Shown here: positions 25,868 to 35,423 of the stretch, piece after piece
How the letters are laid out: every line of letters starts with the position of its first letter
Numbering within the stretch: the stretch's first letter is position 1
Assembly: GCA_031291445.1 (NCBI GenBank)
Contig: JARLJA010000096.1
Location: 124,001 to 188,000 of the forward strand
Direction of reading: 5' to 3'
DNA from: Xanthobacteraceae bacterium
GTDB taxonomy: Bacteria; Pseudomonadota; Alphaproteobacteria; Rhizobiales; Xanthobacteraceae
DNA: 64,000 nucleotides
Notes under the pieces: generated by a model
Database searches by the model: none
Told to the model about the DNA's origin: nothing
Seen by the model: the letters and a program-made list of their open reading frames with translations, nothing else
Translations under genes and position numbers: made by a program

Positions 25868-25900
25868 ATCCCATTATGGGATGGACCTAACAAATTGTTA
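25868..25900. promoter_or_regulatory. Two adjacent perfect palindromes upstream of a small gene
   Basis: ATCCCATTATGGGAT (25868-25882) and TAACAAATTGTTA (25888-25900) are perfect palindromes around one central base, 19 bp apart centre to centre. They sit in the AT-rich intergenic stretch 25779-26013, more than 100 bp before the start at 26014. They look like operators for two dimeric regulators; none can be named. Confidence 0.55.
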
Positions 25901-26013
25901 ATGTCGGGGTGGCCGGAAAACCGCCAGCCACAATCTGAAACCAAATCTTCGCAGACGCGGACCGCAGGGTGGGCCGCGCAGGAGCAGCCGTGACCAAAAT
26001 TCGGGGGGATGCG

Positions 26014-26178
26014 ATGAAGAATGCCTATCCGTTGGTGGATGTCAGCCGTCGTAAGCCCAAGAAGCCGAAGAAGCAGAAACTCGCGGCGGCGGCCGCCAAT
26101 ATTGAGCAGCGTTACAAGGAATTGCTGCGGCTGCGCGCGATGGTCTACGAGGTCGAGGCGAGCCACAACCCGCGCTGA
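26014..26178 (+). CDS. Small basic hypothetical protein
   Basis: 54 aa, very basic in the middle (RRKPKKPKKQK) followed by an amphipathic helix (IEQRYKELLRLRAMVYEVE). ATG 26014 has GGGGGGAT upstream. It stands alone in the EPS locus behind two perfect palindromes. The lysine-rich start and helix suggest nucleic-acid or membrane-surface binding, which is speculation; no family is recognised. Confidence 0.55.
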   Translation: MKNAYPLVDVSRRKPKKPKKQKLAAAAANIEQRYKELLRLRAMVYEVEASHNPR

Positions 26179-26258
26179 GCGGCCGGTGGCGAACGGCCTT
26201 GCCGGGCGCGCCGCCATTGCTGCAACGGCCGTCGGATAATTAAATATCCGATCCACGC

Positions 26259-26306
26259 TTAATATATTTGTCGCATCGCACAATTATGGTTGACGAAGGG
26301 TTGATG
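26259..26306 (+). promoter_or_regulatory. Leader element shared with the priming transferase gene
   Basis: An AT-rich block starting TTAATATATTTG, then CGCATCGCACA, is followed at 26288-26306 by GGTTGACGAAGGGTTGATG. A close copy of both parts lies at 27506-27569 before the WcaJ-type gene. The second part has the spacing of a CtrA box (TTGA-N7-TTGA here; TTAA-N7-TTAC in the other copy). Confidence 0.4.
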
Positions 26307-26358
26307 CGGCGCGCGGCGGGGCCGGGTTGCCAGGCGCGATGTGGCTGAGGAGGCGGTG

Positions 26359-26904
26359 ATGGCTCGTTTGGCGGTTGGTCTCGTTGCCGGAATCATGGCA
26401 TTCGGTCTTGCGGCTCCGGCGTCCGCCGATGTTCTGCTGTCCGCCGGCCAGGATCCCGGATTTTATTCCGTGGTCCAGCTGTTTCCGGCGACCGGAGCCC
26501 CCCAATATACCCCGACCTCGGTCGACGTGGACTTCACGCTGTCCAGCTTCGAGGAGGTGGTCTCCAACTTTACGCTCTCCGGCAACAAGCCGTTGAGCGG
26601 GTCGGTGGCGATCTATCAGGGGTCGACCCCGGTCGGGACACCGCTCGCGCCCGCCGTGTCGCTCACGCAGTTCGGCCAGTCGGCGTATTTCGATCTGTTT
26701 CTTGGTGCCGGCAATTATGTCATGAGCTTCACTCCGGCCACGACGACGCCGGTGAAGGGCGACAGCTTCAGCGAAACCCTGCAGGTCAGTGCCATTCCCG
26801 AACCGGCGACCTGGGCCATGATGCTGTTCGGCTTCCTCGGCCTCGGCCTGTTGGCCTATCGTCGCGACCGTCGGGTGCGCGGCTGGAATTTCAGGCTGTC
26901 GTGA
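26359..26904 (+). CDS. PEPxxWA-CTERM sorted secreted protein (exosortase substrate)
   Basis: 181 aa: Sec signal peptide ending ASADVLL, a beta-rich extracellular domain full of Ser/Thr, and at the C-terminus the tripartite sorting signal IPEPATWAMMLFGFLGLG, hydrophobic residues and YRRDRR (from about residue 146). This is the form recognised by exosortases, so the protein is a likely substrate of the enzyme at 22116-23060. An excellent GAGGAGG site 5 bases before ATG 26359 sets the start. The last 4 bases overlap the start of the next gene. The passenger domain is not assigned. Confidence 0.9.
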   Translation: MARLAVGLVAGIMAFGLAAPASADVLLSAGQDPGFYSVVQLFPATGAPQYTPTSVDVDFTLSSFEEVVSNFTLSGNKPLSGSVAIYQGSTPVGTPLAPAVSLTQFGQSAYFDLFLGAGNYVMSFTPATTTPVKGDSFSETLQVSAIPEPATWAMMLFGFLGLGLLAYRRDRRVRGWNFRLS

Positions 26905-27188
26905 TCCATGCGCCGGGTTCCGTTCGCGCGGTCGCGTTGACCGCGCTGTGGACCCTCGTTTGCGCCACGCTGGCGCGAGCCGAGGAGCACGGTCGGGTGC
27001 GCTGGACGTCCCCGACACCGGAGCAGTTGGCGCGCCGGGCGTCGCAAGACGCGATGAACGACAGCATCCTACGCAAGGGCGACGTGATCACCACCGATCG
27101 CGGATTCCTGCTGTTTCGCGGTCATGCCGCCGACGGCTCGCCCGATTTCGTTGCGGTGCCGAATCCGCTGCAGTCCGCGCGGAAGTGA
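26901..27188 (+). CDS. Small secreted protein coupled to the PEP-CTERM gene
   Basis: 95 aa with a signal peptide (ALTALWTLVCATLARA, cleavage before EEHG) and an acidic/basic mature part of about 65 residues (SILRKGDVITTDRGFLLFRG). It starts at GTG 26901, overlapping the stop of the PEP-CTERM gene (GTGA), so it is translationally coupled and probably works with that protein. It lacks a sorting signal. No family is recognised. Confidence 0.65.
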   Translation: MIHAPGSVRAVALTALWTLVCATLARAEEHGRVRWTSPTPEQLARRASQDAMNDSILRKGDVITTDRGFLLFRGHAADGSPDFVAVPNPLQSARK

Positions 27189-27210
27189 AACGCTGCGCCG
27201 GATCGCGCGC

Positions 27211-27468
27211 TCAGACGTGGTTGGATGGCGCGATGCCGATGCGGGCGACAACCTGCGCCAGCGCGTCCCGGCCGGTCAGTCCGAGCATGTAACCCGCCTG
27301 ACACGCGATCACCGATGTCGCGATGTCGAGAAAATGGCCGCCGAGGCCGGATATCCATCCGGCGGCGACGGTGAGAGCGATGGCCAGCAGGGACAACGGC
27401 AGCAGCACGAACACGCTGCAGGTCAAGCCTGCGAGAATTCCGGTGCCGCACGCCCAGACCAGCAACAT
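27211..27468 (-). CDS. Small membrane protein, hypothetical
   Basis: 85 aa with two to three hydrophobic stretches (GILAGLTCSVFVLLPLSLLA, then IALTVAAGWISGLGG, then IATSVIACQAGYMLGLTG). It resembles short membrane proteins common in rhizobial genomes, of unknown function. ATG 27468 begins the hydrophobic part; GTG 27489 is also possible, and neither has a clear ribosome-binding site. It is divergent from the priming transferase. Confidence 0.55.
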   Translation of the reverse strand: MLLVWACGTGILAGLTCSVFVLLPLSLLAIALTVAAGWISGLGGHFLDIATSVIACQAGYMLGLTGRDALAQVVARIGIAPSNHV

Positions 27469-27505
27469 ATTAACGCACGCACCAGACACAAAATCGCGCG
27501 CACAT

Positions 27506-27569
27506 TTAATTTATATTGCGCCGCACACACCTTCACTCTATGCTGCAGCCGGTTAATGAAGGGTTACCG
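27506..27569 (+). promoter_or_regulatory. Leader element shared with the PEP-CTERM gene, CtrA-like core
   Basis: TTAATTTATATTG, then CGCCGCACACA, is followed at 27551-27569 by GGTTAATGAAGGGTTACCG, close to the copy at 26259-26306. The core TTAA-TGAAGGG-TTAC has CtrA-box spacing with one mismatch to TTAA-N7-TTAA. It lies 70 bp before ATG 27639. The similarity is seen; regulation is inferred. Confidence 0.4.
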
Positions 27570-27638
27570 AATTAATTCGGTCCGCCGTCGTTGGCGAGAT
27601 GCCTTTTTGACGAAGTGCGATCAAGTGTGGTGGATGCG

Positions 27639-29096
27639 ATGTCCCTGGGATCGGAGATACGCGGCGACGCACGACAGGCGGCTCACCTTCGCGAGCCGTC
27701 GATCTTCTCGGGCGATTCGATCCCCTACCTGCTCGCGATGTCCGACGCGCTCGTCATACTGCTGTCAAGCGTGCTCGGAGGTTTTGTCTATCAGGCATTC
27801 ATCGGAAATCCGGCCACCGACCTCATTCCATACTGCGCGGTGGGGCTGCTCGCCAGCTTCGTCTACATCCTGCGGATGAGTGGAGCCGGACACTACGATT
27901 TTCCGGAGTGCGCCAGGCCCCGCGTCGAATTCAATGACATCCTGCTGTGCTGGCTGACCACGGGATTGTTGCTGGCATTTTTCGCGTTTCTCCTCAAGAT
28001 CGGCGTCGAATACTCGCGCGGTGCGTTCGTGGTGTTCTACTTCGTCGCATCGGTTGGCCTGCTCGGCGTGCGCAAGGCGACCAAGGGTGCCCTGACCTCG
28101 GCGGTCGCGCGCGGCGCCTTCGCGCGCCGCGACATCCTCCTGATCGGGGACGCCGACGAGGTCGCTGCGCTGGGGGCCCAGGACATGCTGACGATGTTCG
28201 GCGCCGCCGATGTCTCGCGCTTCACGTTGAGCCGCGCCCGTGACCCGGCGCAGCGCGCGGCGGACGACGAGCGTGTCCTCGGCGCGGCGATTCAATTCGC
28301 GCGCGCGAACCACTGCCAGGAGATCGTCCTGGCGTTGCCGTGGGTGGCGACCGACCGGATCGATTTCGTTCGCGATGCGATCAAGGTATTGCCGGTGGCG
28401 GCGCGGCTCTTGCCCGACATTCGCGTGCGCTCGCTGACCAGCTATGCCTCCTCGGCGCGCCAGCGGGTGGTTGCCATCGAGGTGCAGCGCGCACCATTGA
28501 GCGCCACCGAGCAGGCCGCGAAGCGGACAATGGACGTGGTCGTGGCCAGCGCCGCCTTGATCGTCTTGCTGCCGGTGATGGGGCTGGCGGCGGTCGCGAT
28601 CAAGCTTGATAGTGCCGGCCCGGTGATCTTCCGGCAGCGCCGCAAGGGCTTCAATGGCCGGGAATTCGTCATGTTCAAGTTCCGGTCGATGACGGTCCAG
28701 GAAGACGGCGCCGTGGTTTCGCAGGCCACGCGCAACGACCCCCGGGTCACCGCGATCGGCAAGGTGCTGCGGGCGTCGAGCGTCGACGAACTGCCGCAGC
28801 TGGTGAACGTGCTGCGCGGCGACATGTCCCTGATCGGCCCGCGTCCCCACGCGCTGGCGCATGACGACTATTTTCAGAACATCGTGAGCGACTATGCATT
28901 CCGCCACCACATGAAACCCGGTTTGACCGGGTGGGCGCAATGCAACGGCTCGCGTGGCGCGACGCCGTCGGTCGAACACGTCTCCGAGCGGGTGAAGCTG
29001 GATCTTTGGTACATCAACAACTGGAGCCTGTGGCTCGATGTCCAGATCCTGTTCAAAACGTGTTTTGAAGTGCTGCGCAAGCGCAACGCGTATTGA
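27639..29096 (+). CDS. Undecaprenyl-phosphate sugar phosphotransferase (WcaJ/ExoY-type priming transferase)
   Basis: A 485-aa polyprenyl-phosphate hexose-1-phosphate transferase that starts EPS repeat-unit synthesis. The N-terminal half has four to five membrane helices and a CoA-binding-like middle domain (RRDILLIGDADEVAAL). The C-terminal catalytic domain has KRTMDVVVASAALIVLLP, then FRQRRKGFNGREF, FKFRSM, RASSVDELPQLVNVLRGDMS and GPRPHA, then KPGLTGWAQCNGSRG. ATG 27639 is the most probable start; an in-frame TTG at 27591 would add 16 residues. Full length. Confidence 0.92.
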   Translation: MSLGSEIRGDARQAAHLREPSIFSGDSIPYLLAMSDALVILLSSVLGGFVYQAFIGNPATDLIPYCAVGLLASFVYILRMSGAGHYDFPECARPRVEFNDILLCWLTTGLLLAFFAFLLKIGVEYSRGAFVVFYFVASVGLLGVRKATKGALTSAVARGAFARRDILLIGDADEVAALGAQDMLTMFGAADVSRFTLSRARDPAQRAADDERVLGAAIQFARANHCQEIVLALPWVATDRIDFVRDAIKVLPVAARLLPDIRVRSLTSYASSARQRVVAIEVQRAPLSATEQAAKRTMDVVVASAALIVLLPVMGLAAVAIKLDSAGPVIFRQRRKGFNGREFVMFKFRSMTVQEDGAVVSQATRNDPRVTAIGKVLRASSVDELPQLVNVLRGDMSLIGPRPHALAHDDYFQNIVSDYAFRHHMKPGLTGWAQCNGSRGATPSVEHVSERVKLDLWYINNWSLWLDVQILFKTCFEVLRKRNAY

Positions 29097-29524
29097 GGAC
29101 CCCGGTCTGCCGACGGCGTGGGTGACCGGCTGCGGAGCTCTCAGACGGCGATGATCCGCGGCGCTCCGGGCGCGCGCGTCAGCTTTCGATTCCTGACCTG
29201 AATTTGTTCAGTGGCTGCCGAAGCCGGCGACCGCGCGGGCTCCGCGGATTATCTCCGGGCCCGCGGCGGTTGCGCCAATTTTCCCGGATTATGTGGCTCG
29301 CGGCGTCGCTGCTCGCGTGACCCCGCTGAACGTGGCCATTTTTTAACTGTACATCCGCCCGCCCGTCATCTAAGTGACACATCCCGGCCGGGCCCGAACG
29401 CTTTGATTTCACGTTTAATTTGGCAGAATCAGGGCGGCGTGTATAGAGTGTCATAATTTCGAATCAATCTGGAATAACCAGGGGTCGGCGAAGGTCAATA
29501 ACAGCGCAAGGGTCAGGAGGGACG
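29097..29524. other. 428-base AT-richer intergenic region upstream of the H-NS-like gene
   Basis: No convincing gene. The second half (about 29335-29500) is clearly AT-richer than its surroundings, with TTTTTTAACTG at 29340 and TTTAATTTGG near 29414, consistent with a promoter and a curved or H-NS-type binding region for the following gene. No perfect inverted repeat was noticed. Confidence 0.4.
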
Positions 29525-29899
29525 ATGAGCAAGAAATTGGACTTCGATGCCATGACCGTCGATGAAATGTGGCAGCTCCACGAGGAGATCACCCGGGTTC
29601 TGTCGGTCCGCCTGACGTCGGAAAAGCGCGAACTGGAAAAGCGGCTCACCCAGCTGCGGCGTGACAAGCAGACCGGGCCGCTGAAGCAGGGCGCCGACAA
29701 GGACGTCGCACGGGCGCCGCGACGCAAATATCCCCGTGTCTACCCCAAATACCAGAATCCGCAGGTTCCCCACGAGACGTGGTCCGGACGCGGCAAGACC
29801 CCGCGCTGGCTGCAGGCGGCGCTGAAGACCGGTCACAAAATCGAAGAATTCGTCATAAAGAATGCCGCCGGAGCCACATCGGCGCGCCGGCGAAAATAA
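29525..29899 (+). CDS. H-NS family nucleoid-associated regulator
   Basis: 124 aa: an N-terminal oligomerisation helix (MTVDEMWQLHEEITRVLSVR, then a Glu/Lys/Arg coiled coil) and the C-terminal H-NS DNA-binding motif YQNPQVPHETWSGRGKTPRW near residue 78. H-NS family proteins bind curved AT-rich DNA and often silence EPS genes. AGGAGG is perfectly placed before ATG 29525. It lies alone in the EPS locus behind an AT-rich stretch, so autoregulation and control of neighbours are plausible. Confidence 0.92.
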   Translation: MSKKLDFDAMTVDEMWQLHEEITRVLSVRLTSEKRELEKRLTQLRRDKQTGPLKQGADKDVARAPRRKYPRVYPKYQNPQVPHETWSGRGKTPRWLQAALKTGHKIEEFVIKNAAGATSARRRK

Positions 29900-30003
29900 T
29901 CCCGGCGGATATCGGGCACCGTATCGCTCCCGCTGGCGCCGCGCGGGTGGCCGTGAACCTGCATCCCGAAAGGTGCGGGCCAATTTGCGACAGGATGTGG
30001 CGG

Positions 30004-30255
30004 ATGCGGTGGATTGCCTTGGGAGCCGGCTTGCTGGGGCTGGCCGTGATGGGAGCCGGTCTGGCGGCCGCGGAGGGTCGACCGGCGCAGCCCGCGACGA
30101 GATTGGCCGATGCGACGAGCGATGCCTGCGTGTCGCGCTGCACGGACGCCAGCACAGCGTGCAAACGCGTGTGCCCGTCGACGTTTGGCATACCGTGCCA
30201 AAGCTCCTGCGACAGCCAGTATCAGATGTGCCGGCAAAGCTGCCAGAGCAGGTGA
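30004..30255 (+). CDS. Small secreted cysteine-rich protein with CxxxC repeats
   Basis: 83 aa: signal peptide (WIALGAGLLGLAVMGAGLAAA) and a mature part of about 60 residues with four CxxxC pairs: CVSRC, CKRVC, CQSSC and CRQSC. The spacing suggests disulfide-paired helical hairpins or metal binding. It follows the H-NS-like gene by 104 bp and ends 15 bp before the convergent rfbD gene. ATG 29995 would add three residues. No family is recognised. Confidence 0.6.
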   Translation: MRWIALGAGLLGLAVMGAGLAAAEGRPAQPATRLADATSDACVSRCTDASTACKRVCPSTFGIPCQSSCDSQYQMCRQSCQSR

Positions 30256-30270
30256 GATCGGTCTGCCGTC

Positions 30271-31188
30271 TCAGCCGCTGGCCGGTTCGTCGCGGAACGC
30301 ATCGATTTCGCGCGACAGCGCGGCGTGCCAATCGGGCAGGGCGACGCCGAAAACCGTCTCCAGCCGGGTCCGATCGAGCCGCGAATTGCGCGGCCGTGGC
30401 GCCTTGGCTGGAAATTCGCCGGTCCCGATCGCGACGATCTCCCTGACCGCGAGATCCCTGCCGCGCAGGCGCAGCCCCGCCACGATTTCGGTGGCGAAAC
30501 CGTGCCAGCTGGTCTCGCCCCTGCAGGTTGCGTGCACGAGGCCATCGGCTCTGGCGAAGGCGCTCCGCACGGCTGCCGGATCGGATCCGCCCGCGCTGGT
30601 CAGGATGGCGACCACGGCGGATGCCAGCGCATGGGCCGAGGTGGGGGCCCCGATCTGGTCGCCGACGACCCGCAATTCCGTCCGCTCGCGCGCCAGGCGT
30701 GCCATCGTGGTGAGAAAATTCCTGCCGCGGGCCGCAAATACCCACGACGTCCGCATGATCAGGTGCGGTGCACCCTCCTCGCGCAGCGCGGTTTCCCCGG
30801 CGAGCTTGCTCGCGCCGTAGACCGAGAGCGGCGCGGTGGCGTCGTCCTCGCGCCAGGCGCGTTCGCCGCTGCCGTCGAAGACGTAGTCCGTGGAAAAGTG
30901 GATGACGGGGACGCCGCGGGGCGCGGCCCAGCGTCCCAACGCGCGCGGCGCCTCGCCGTTCACGGTGAACGCCAGCGCGGCATCGTCCTCGGCCTGGTCG
31001 ACCGCGGTGTAGGCCGCCGGGTTGACGATGAGATCCGGTGCGAGCGCGTCCAGGGTCGCCGCGATGCCTTCCGGCCGGCCGAGGTCGAGCACGCCGCGAT
31101 CCGCCGCCAGCACGGTCCCGAAGGCCTGCAGCGGCTCGCGCAGCGCGCTGCCGACCTGGCCGTTGACGCCCGTCAGCAGGATGCGCAT
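30271..31188 (-). CDS. rfbD: dTDP-4-dehydrorhamnose reductase
   Basis: 305 aa, last step of dTDP-L-rhamnose synthesis. The NADPH motif GVNGQVGSAL is at residues 7-16, then STDYVFDGSG near 99 and the catalytic YGASKLAGE (YxxxK) near 122, with PTSAHALA later. The start ATG 31188 shares one base with the rfbC stop (TGATG), so the two genes are coupled. A second, divergent pair (rfbA-rfbB) completes the pathway. Confidence 0.94.
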   Translation of the reverse strand: MRILLTGVNGQVGSALREPLQAFGTVLAADRGVLDLGRPEGIAATLDALAPDLIVNPAAYTAVDQAEDDAALAFTVNGEAPRALGRWAAPRGVPVIHFSTDYVFDGSGERAWREDDATAPLSVYGASKLAGETALREEGAPHLIMRTSWVFAARGRNFLTTMARLARERTELRVVGDQIGAPTSAHALASAVVAILTSAGGSDPAAVRSAFARADGLVHATCRGETSWHGFATEIVAGLRLRGRDLAVREIVAIGTGEFPAKAPRPRNSRLDRTRLETVFGVALPDWHAALSREIDAFRDEPASG

Positions 31189-31742
31189 CAGGCGCCCTCG
31201 TAGCGCGGCAGGCCGGAGATCTCCTTCAACGGCCGCGCCGCGGCGTCGCGGGCGGACAGGATGGGATCGCGCGTGCCCCAGTCGATGGCGATGTCCGGGT
31301 CGTCCCAGCGAATGGTGATTTCGTCCGCGGGGCTGTAGAACGCGTCGCATTTGTAGAAAAAGTCGACGGTGTCGGACAGCACCCGGAAACCGTGAGCGAA
31401 GCCACGCGGAATCCACAGCTGCCGGAAATCGTCCTCGCTCAGTTCGACGGCGACATGGCGGCCGAAAGTGGGGCTGCCGAGACGCACGTCGACCGCGACG
31501 TCGAGCACCCGCCCGCGCAGCACGCCGACCAGCTTGCCCTGCGGGTTGGGATTCTGCAGATGCAGCCCGCGCAGCACCCCCTGCGAGGACCGCGACATGT
31601 TATCCTGGACGAACGGCCCCCCGACGCCGCCGGCGCGGTATCTCTCGGCCTGGAAATGCTCGAGGAACAAGCCCCTCGGATCGCGAAACAATTTCGGCTC
31701 GATGACGAGTACGCCGGGAATTGCGGTCTGGATCACGTTCAT
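31188..31742 (-). CDS. rfbC: dTDP-4-dehydrorhamnose 3,5-epimerase
   Basis: 184 aa, a cupin epimerase. The catalytic His is in GVLRGLHLQNPN near residue 62 and the conserved Tyr in DFFYKCDAFYSPADE near 133; LWIPRGFAHGF is the family stretch. It starts at ATG 31742, divergent from rfbA, with a 101-bp shared promoter region (31743-31843). Confidence 0.95.
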   Translation of the reverse strand: MNVIQTAIPGVLVIEPKLFRDPRGLFLEHFQAERYRAGGVGGPFVQDNMSRSSQGVLRGLHLQNPNPQGKLVGVLRGRVLDVAVDVRLGSPTFGRHVAVELSEDDFRQLWIPRGFAHGFRVLSDTVDFFYKCDAFYSPADEITIRWDDPDIAIDWGTRDPILSARDAAARPLKEISGLPRYEGA

Positions 31743-31843
31743 GCGCGCGGTTTCACAGTTGTTATATACGCCTCTGTTAAATCGCCCTGATCGTGCCCCG
31801 CAATTCTTGCTAAGTTGTTTTGCGGCGGACGAAAAGGTGATGG

Positions 31844-32719
31844 ATGAAGGGCATTATTCTTGCCGGGGGGACCGGGTCTCGGCTCTATCCCGTGACGGCC
31901 GTGGTCTCCAAACAATTGCTCCCGGTCTTTGACAAGCCGATGATCTACTATCCCCTCAGCACGCTGATGCTGAGCGGGATTCGCGACATTCTTGTCATAT
32001 CGACGCCCCAGGATCGACCCCTATTCGAGCGTCTGCTGGGCGATGGATCGGACTGGGGCATCTCCTTCTCCTATGCGGCCCAGGACCAGCCACGCGGCCT
32101 GGCCGATGCCTTCATCGTCGGCCGCGACTTCATCGGGCGCGACCCCGTCGCGCTGGTCCTCGGCGACAACATCTTCTACGGCCACGGCTTGCCCGAATTG
32201 CTCAGCGAGGCGCGCCAGCGCCCGAGGGGAGCGACGGTGTTCGGCTACGCGGTCAATGCGCCGGAGCAGTACGGCGTGGTCGAACTGGGCGCCGACGGCA
32301 AGGCGATCTCGATCGAGGAAAAGCCTGCCCATCCCAGATCCAATCTCGCCGTCACCGGACTGTACTATTACGACAACGACGTGGTCGACATCGCGGCGTC
32401 GATCAAACCGTCGCCGCGCGGCGAACTCGAGATCACCGACGTCAACCGCGCCTATCTCGAGCGCGGAGACCTTTACGTTCAGGTCATGGGCCGCGGCTTC
32501 GCCTGGCTCGACACCGGCACCCATGCCTCGCTGGTCGAGGCCAGCCATTTCGTCCAGATCCTGGAGCAGCGCCAGGGCCTGCGGATCGCCTGCCCCGAGG
32601 AGATCGCGCTGCGCCAGGGCTACATTTCGCTCGATCAGTTCTCTCTCATCATGCAGCGGACGGCGAAAAGCAGCTATGGCGAGTATCTGCGCTCGGTCCA
32701 CGCTGCGTTCGCACGCTGA
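31844..32719 (+). CDS. rfbA: Glucose-1-phosphate thymidylyltransferase
   Basis: 291 aa, first step of dTDP-L-rhamnose synthesis (dTTP + glucose-1-P). The nucleotidyltransferase signature [14 protein letters not shown], then [18 protein letters not shown] is at the N-terminus, [10 protein letters not shown] near residue 106 and [20 protein letters not shown] near 155. AAGGTG precedes ATG 31844. It is 24 bp upstream of rfbB in the same operon. Confidence 0.96.
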   Translation: MKGIILAGGTGSRLYPVTAVVSKQLLPVFDKPMIYYPLSTLMLSGIRDILVISTPQDRPLFERLLGDGSDWGISFSYAAQDQPRGLADAFIVGRDFIGRDPVALVLGDNIFYGHGLPELLSEARQRPRGATVFGYAVNAPEQYGVVELGADGKAISIEEKPAHPRSNLAVTGLYYYDNDVVDIAASIKPSPRGELEITDVNRAYLERGDLYVQVMGRGFAWLDTGTHASLVEASHFVQILEQRQGLRIACPEEIALRQGYISLDQFSLIMQRTAKSSYGEYLRSVHAAFAR

Positions 32720-32743
32720 AGCGTCGGGGAGGATCAAGCCGTC

Positions 32744-33819
<1,076 letters not shown>

Positions 33820-33823
<4 letters not shown>

Positions 33824-33984
33824 TCCGGCCGCGATTGCGGAGCGGTCCGGCGCTCCCTGATCCAGCTGAACACCGCGACGGCCGCGATCAGGACAACAGC
33901 GGCGGTCAGGTTCGCATGGGTCTCGCATCCGAGGCAGGAGGTCACCACGGTGAGGCCGTGAGAGGGCGTGTCGGGATTCAACAT
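33820..33984 (-). CDS. Possible small single-span membrane protein
   Basis: 54 aa with one hydrophobic helix ([19 protein letters not shown]) followed by a basic tail, and a short lead containing two cysteines (TSCLGCETH). It lies 50 bp downstream of a glycosyltransferase on the same strand, and its stop overlaps that of convergent rfbB. The helix is the only protein-like property, so it is a candidate only. Confidence 0.4.
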
Positions 33985-34034
33985 GGCGCGTTCATCTCCT
34001 GTGCCGCACCTTCGGCGGCGTGGATTTCGCTCCG

Positions 34035-35021
34035 CTACCGGCCGGACGCCGATGGCGGACTGACGACGTTCAGCTGGAAACCCTTCAAGAACACGCTGTG
34101 ACGGATCGAGTCGGCCAGCAGGTGCGGCGGTGTCGTGTCGGGCCTGCCGGTCAGCGCGGCGCGGAGCCGCGCCAGGGCGAGGCCGGTGATCAGTCCGGCG
34201 TCGACCAGTGCGGCATAGATCGGATCGTGGTTCTTCAGGAAGTAGCGCCGCCTCGCCTCCAGGACGTAGGCCGGCATCCGTTTCGGCGTCGCGGTCACGC
34301 CGGTCGACTGGCCGACCAGATGCACGACGCGGCTTTCCGGCACGTACCAGGTCGGCCAGCCGCGCCGGCGGGCATTGAAGCAGAAGTCGATGTCGTCGAA
34401 ATAGGTGAAATAGTCCTCGTCGAGCAAGCCAACCTGCTCGAACACCTCGCGGCGCACGATCATGCTGGCGCCGGCGACCCAATCGGTCTCGCAAGGGTGA
34501 TCCACGACCGGTGGTGCCACCGCCCAGCGCGTCAGCAGCCAGCTGACGATGCCGAGCCCGAGGCCGCCTTCGAATTCGCCGAGCGGCGACTTGAAGCGAA
34601 AGGCCGAACGTTGCGGCGTGCCGTCCGGATCCTCCAGCCGGCTGCCGGCGATCCCGACCTTTGGGTTGCGCTCCATGAAATCGAGCAGGGCCGCGAAGGC
34701 ACGGGGGCGAACGACGGTATCGGGATTGAGCAGCAGCACGTAGCGCGGCGGGGCCGGGCCTTCGAGCGCGGGCCGGATCACGAGATTGTTGCCGCCGGTA
34801 AAGCCGAGATTGACGTCCGAGACGGTGAGCGTGCACCAGTCGCTCCAGCGGTTGTCGTCGATGGCCGCCCGCAGGATCTGCGCCGATCCGTCGCCCGAGC
34901 CGTTTTCACAGACCGCGACTTTGACGCCCGGCACCCGGGGCAATTCGGCGGCGACCGAATGCAGGCAGTCGACCAACAGTGGGGCGACCCGAAAATTTAC
35001 GATGACGACGAGCAGGTTCAT
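34035..35021 (-). CDS. Glycosyltransferase family 2 (rhamnosyltransferase-like)
   Basis: A 328-aa GT2 enzyme of the WbbL/rhamnosyltransferase group: IVNFRVAPLLVDCL and VCENGSGDGS at the N-terminus, NLGFTGGNN near residue 73, LLNPDTVVRP (metal site) near 100, and GASMIVRREVFEQVGLLDED, then YFDDIDFCFNARRRGW. It is adjacent to the dTDP-rhamnose genes, which favours rhamnose as donor, an inference. Start ATG 35021. Confidence 0.88.
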   Translation of the reverse strand: MNLLVVIVNFRVAPLLVDCLHSVAAELPRVPGVKVAVCENGSGDGSAQILRAAIDDNRWSDWCTLTVSDVNLGFTGGNNLVIRPALEGPAPPRYVLLLNPDTVVRPRAFAALLDFMERNPKVGIAGSRLEDPDGTPQRSAFRFKSPLGEFEGGLGLGIVSWLLTRWAVAPPVVDHPCETDWVAGASMIVRREVFEQVGLLDEDYFTYFDDIDFCFNARRRGWPTWYVPESRVVHLVGQSTGVTATPKRMPAYVLEARRRYFLKNHDPIYAALVDAGLITGLALARLRAALTGRPDTTPPHLLADSIRHSVFLKGFQLNVVSPPSASGR

Positions 35022-35423
35022 GGTGCGGGGGCCGGTTCATCTGGCGACGATTAAATAACCACGACCATGTGTGGCGCAGGGAGCAATATGATCAAATGCT
35101 GACGGCGAGATGTCAGGCGGTTTATGTCAGGTCTGTGACAGCGGTTGTATGCAATTCGTCGCGGGGCCGGCGGCAGGGTGCAGGGATTTCGATCCGGCTG
35201 GCGGTGTCCGGTAAGCCGGTGCGAAACCGGCGAACGGCCTCGGTCTTTCGTCCAGGATATCATCGTCGCATCGGGCCGCGCTTGATTGGCATTTAAAATG
35301 CGACGGAATGCGCGACTGATTGATTGGCGCTGATCAGGGCTTTTTATTTACGGGGCGCGAAGCGGCGCGATAGGATTTCGATGCAGAGTCGCCGATCCGA
35401 CAATGACGCTGAGGGGGCTGTAC
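35022..35423. other. 402-base divergent promoter region with a 13-bp palindrome
   Basis: No plausible gene. The palindrome GCATTTAAAATGC (35289-35301) is perfect around one base. The region is AT-richer at both ends (35050-35110 and 35280-35345), fitting promoters for the glycosyltransferase (minus) and the Tat-exported protein (plus). Confidence 0.4.

Noticed and set aside
26179-26358. Sigma-54 promoter (TGGCAC-N5-TTGC) before the PEP-CTERM gene
   Set aside because: This was searched for because some exosortase systems use sigma-54; no GG-N10-GC match of good quality was seen.
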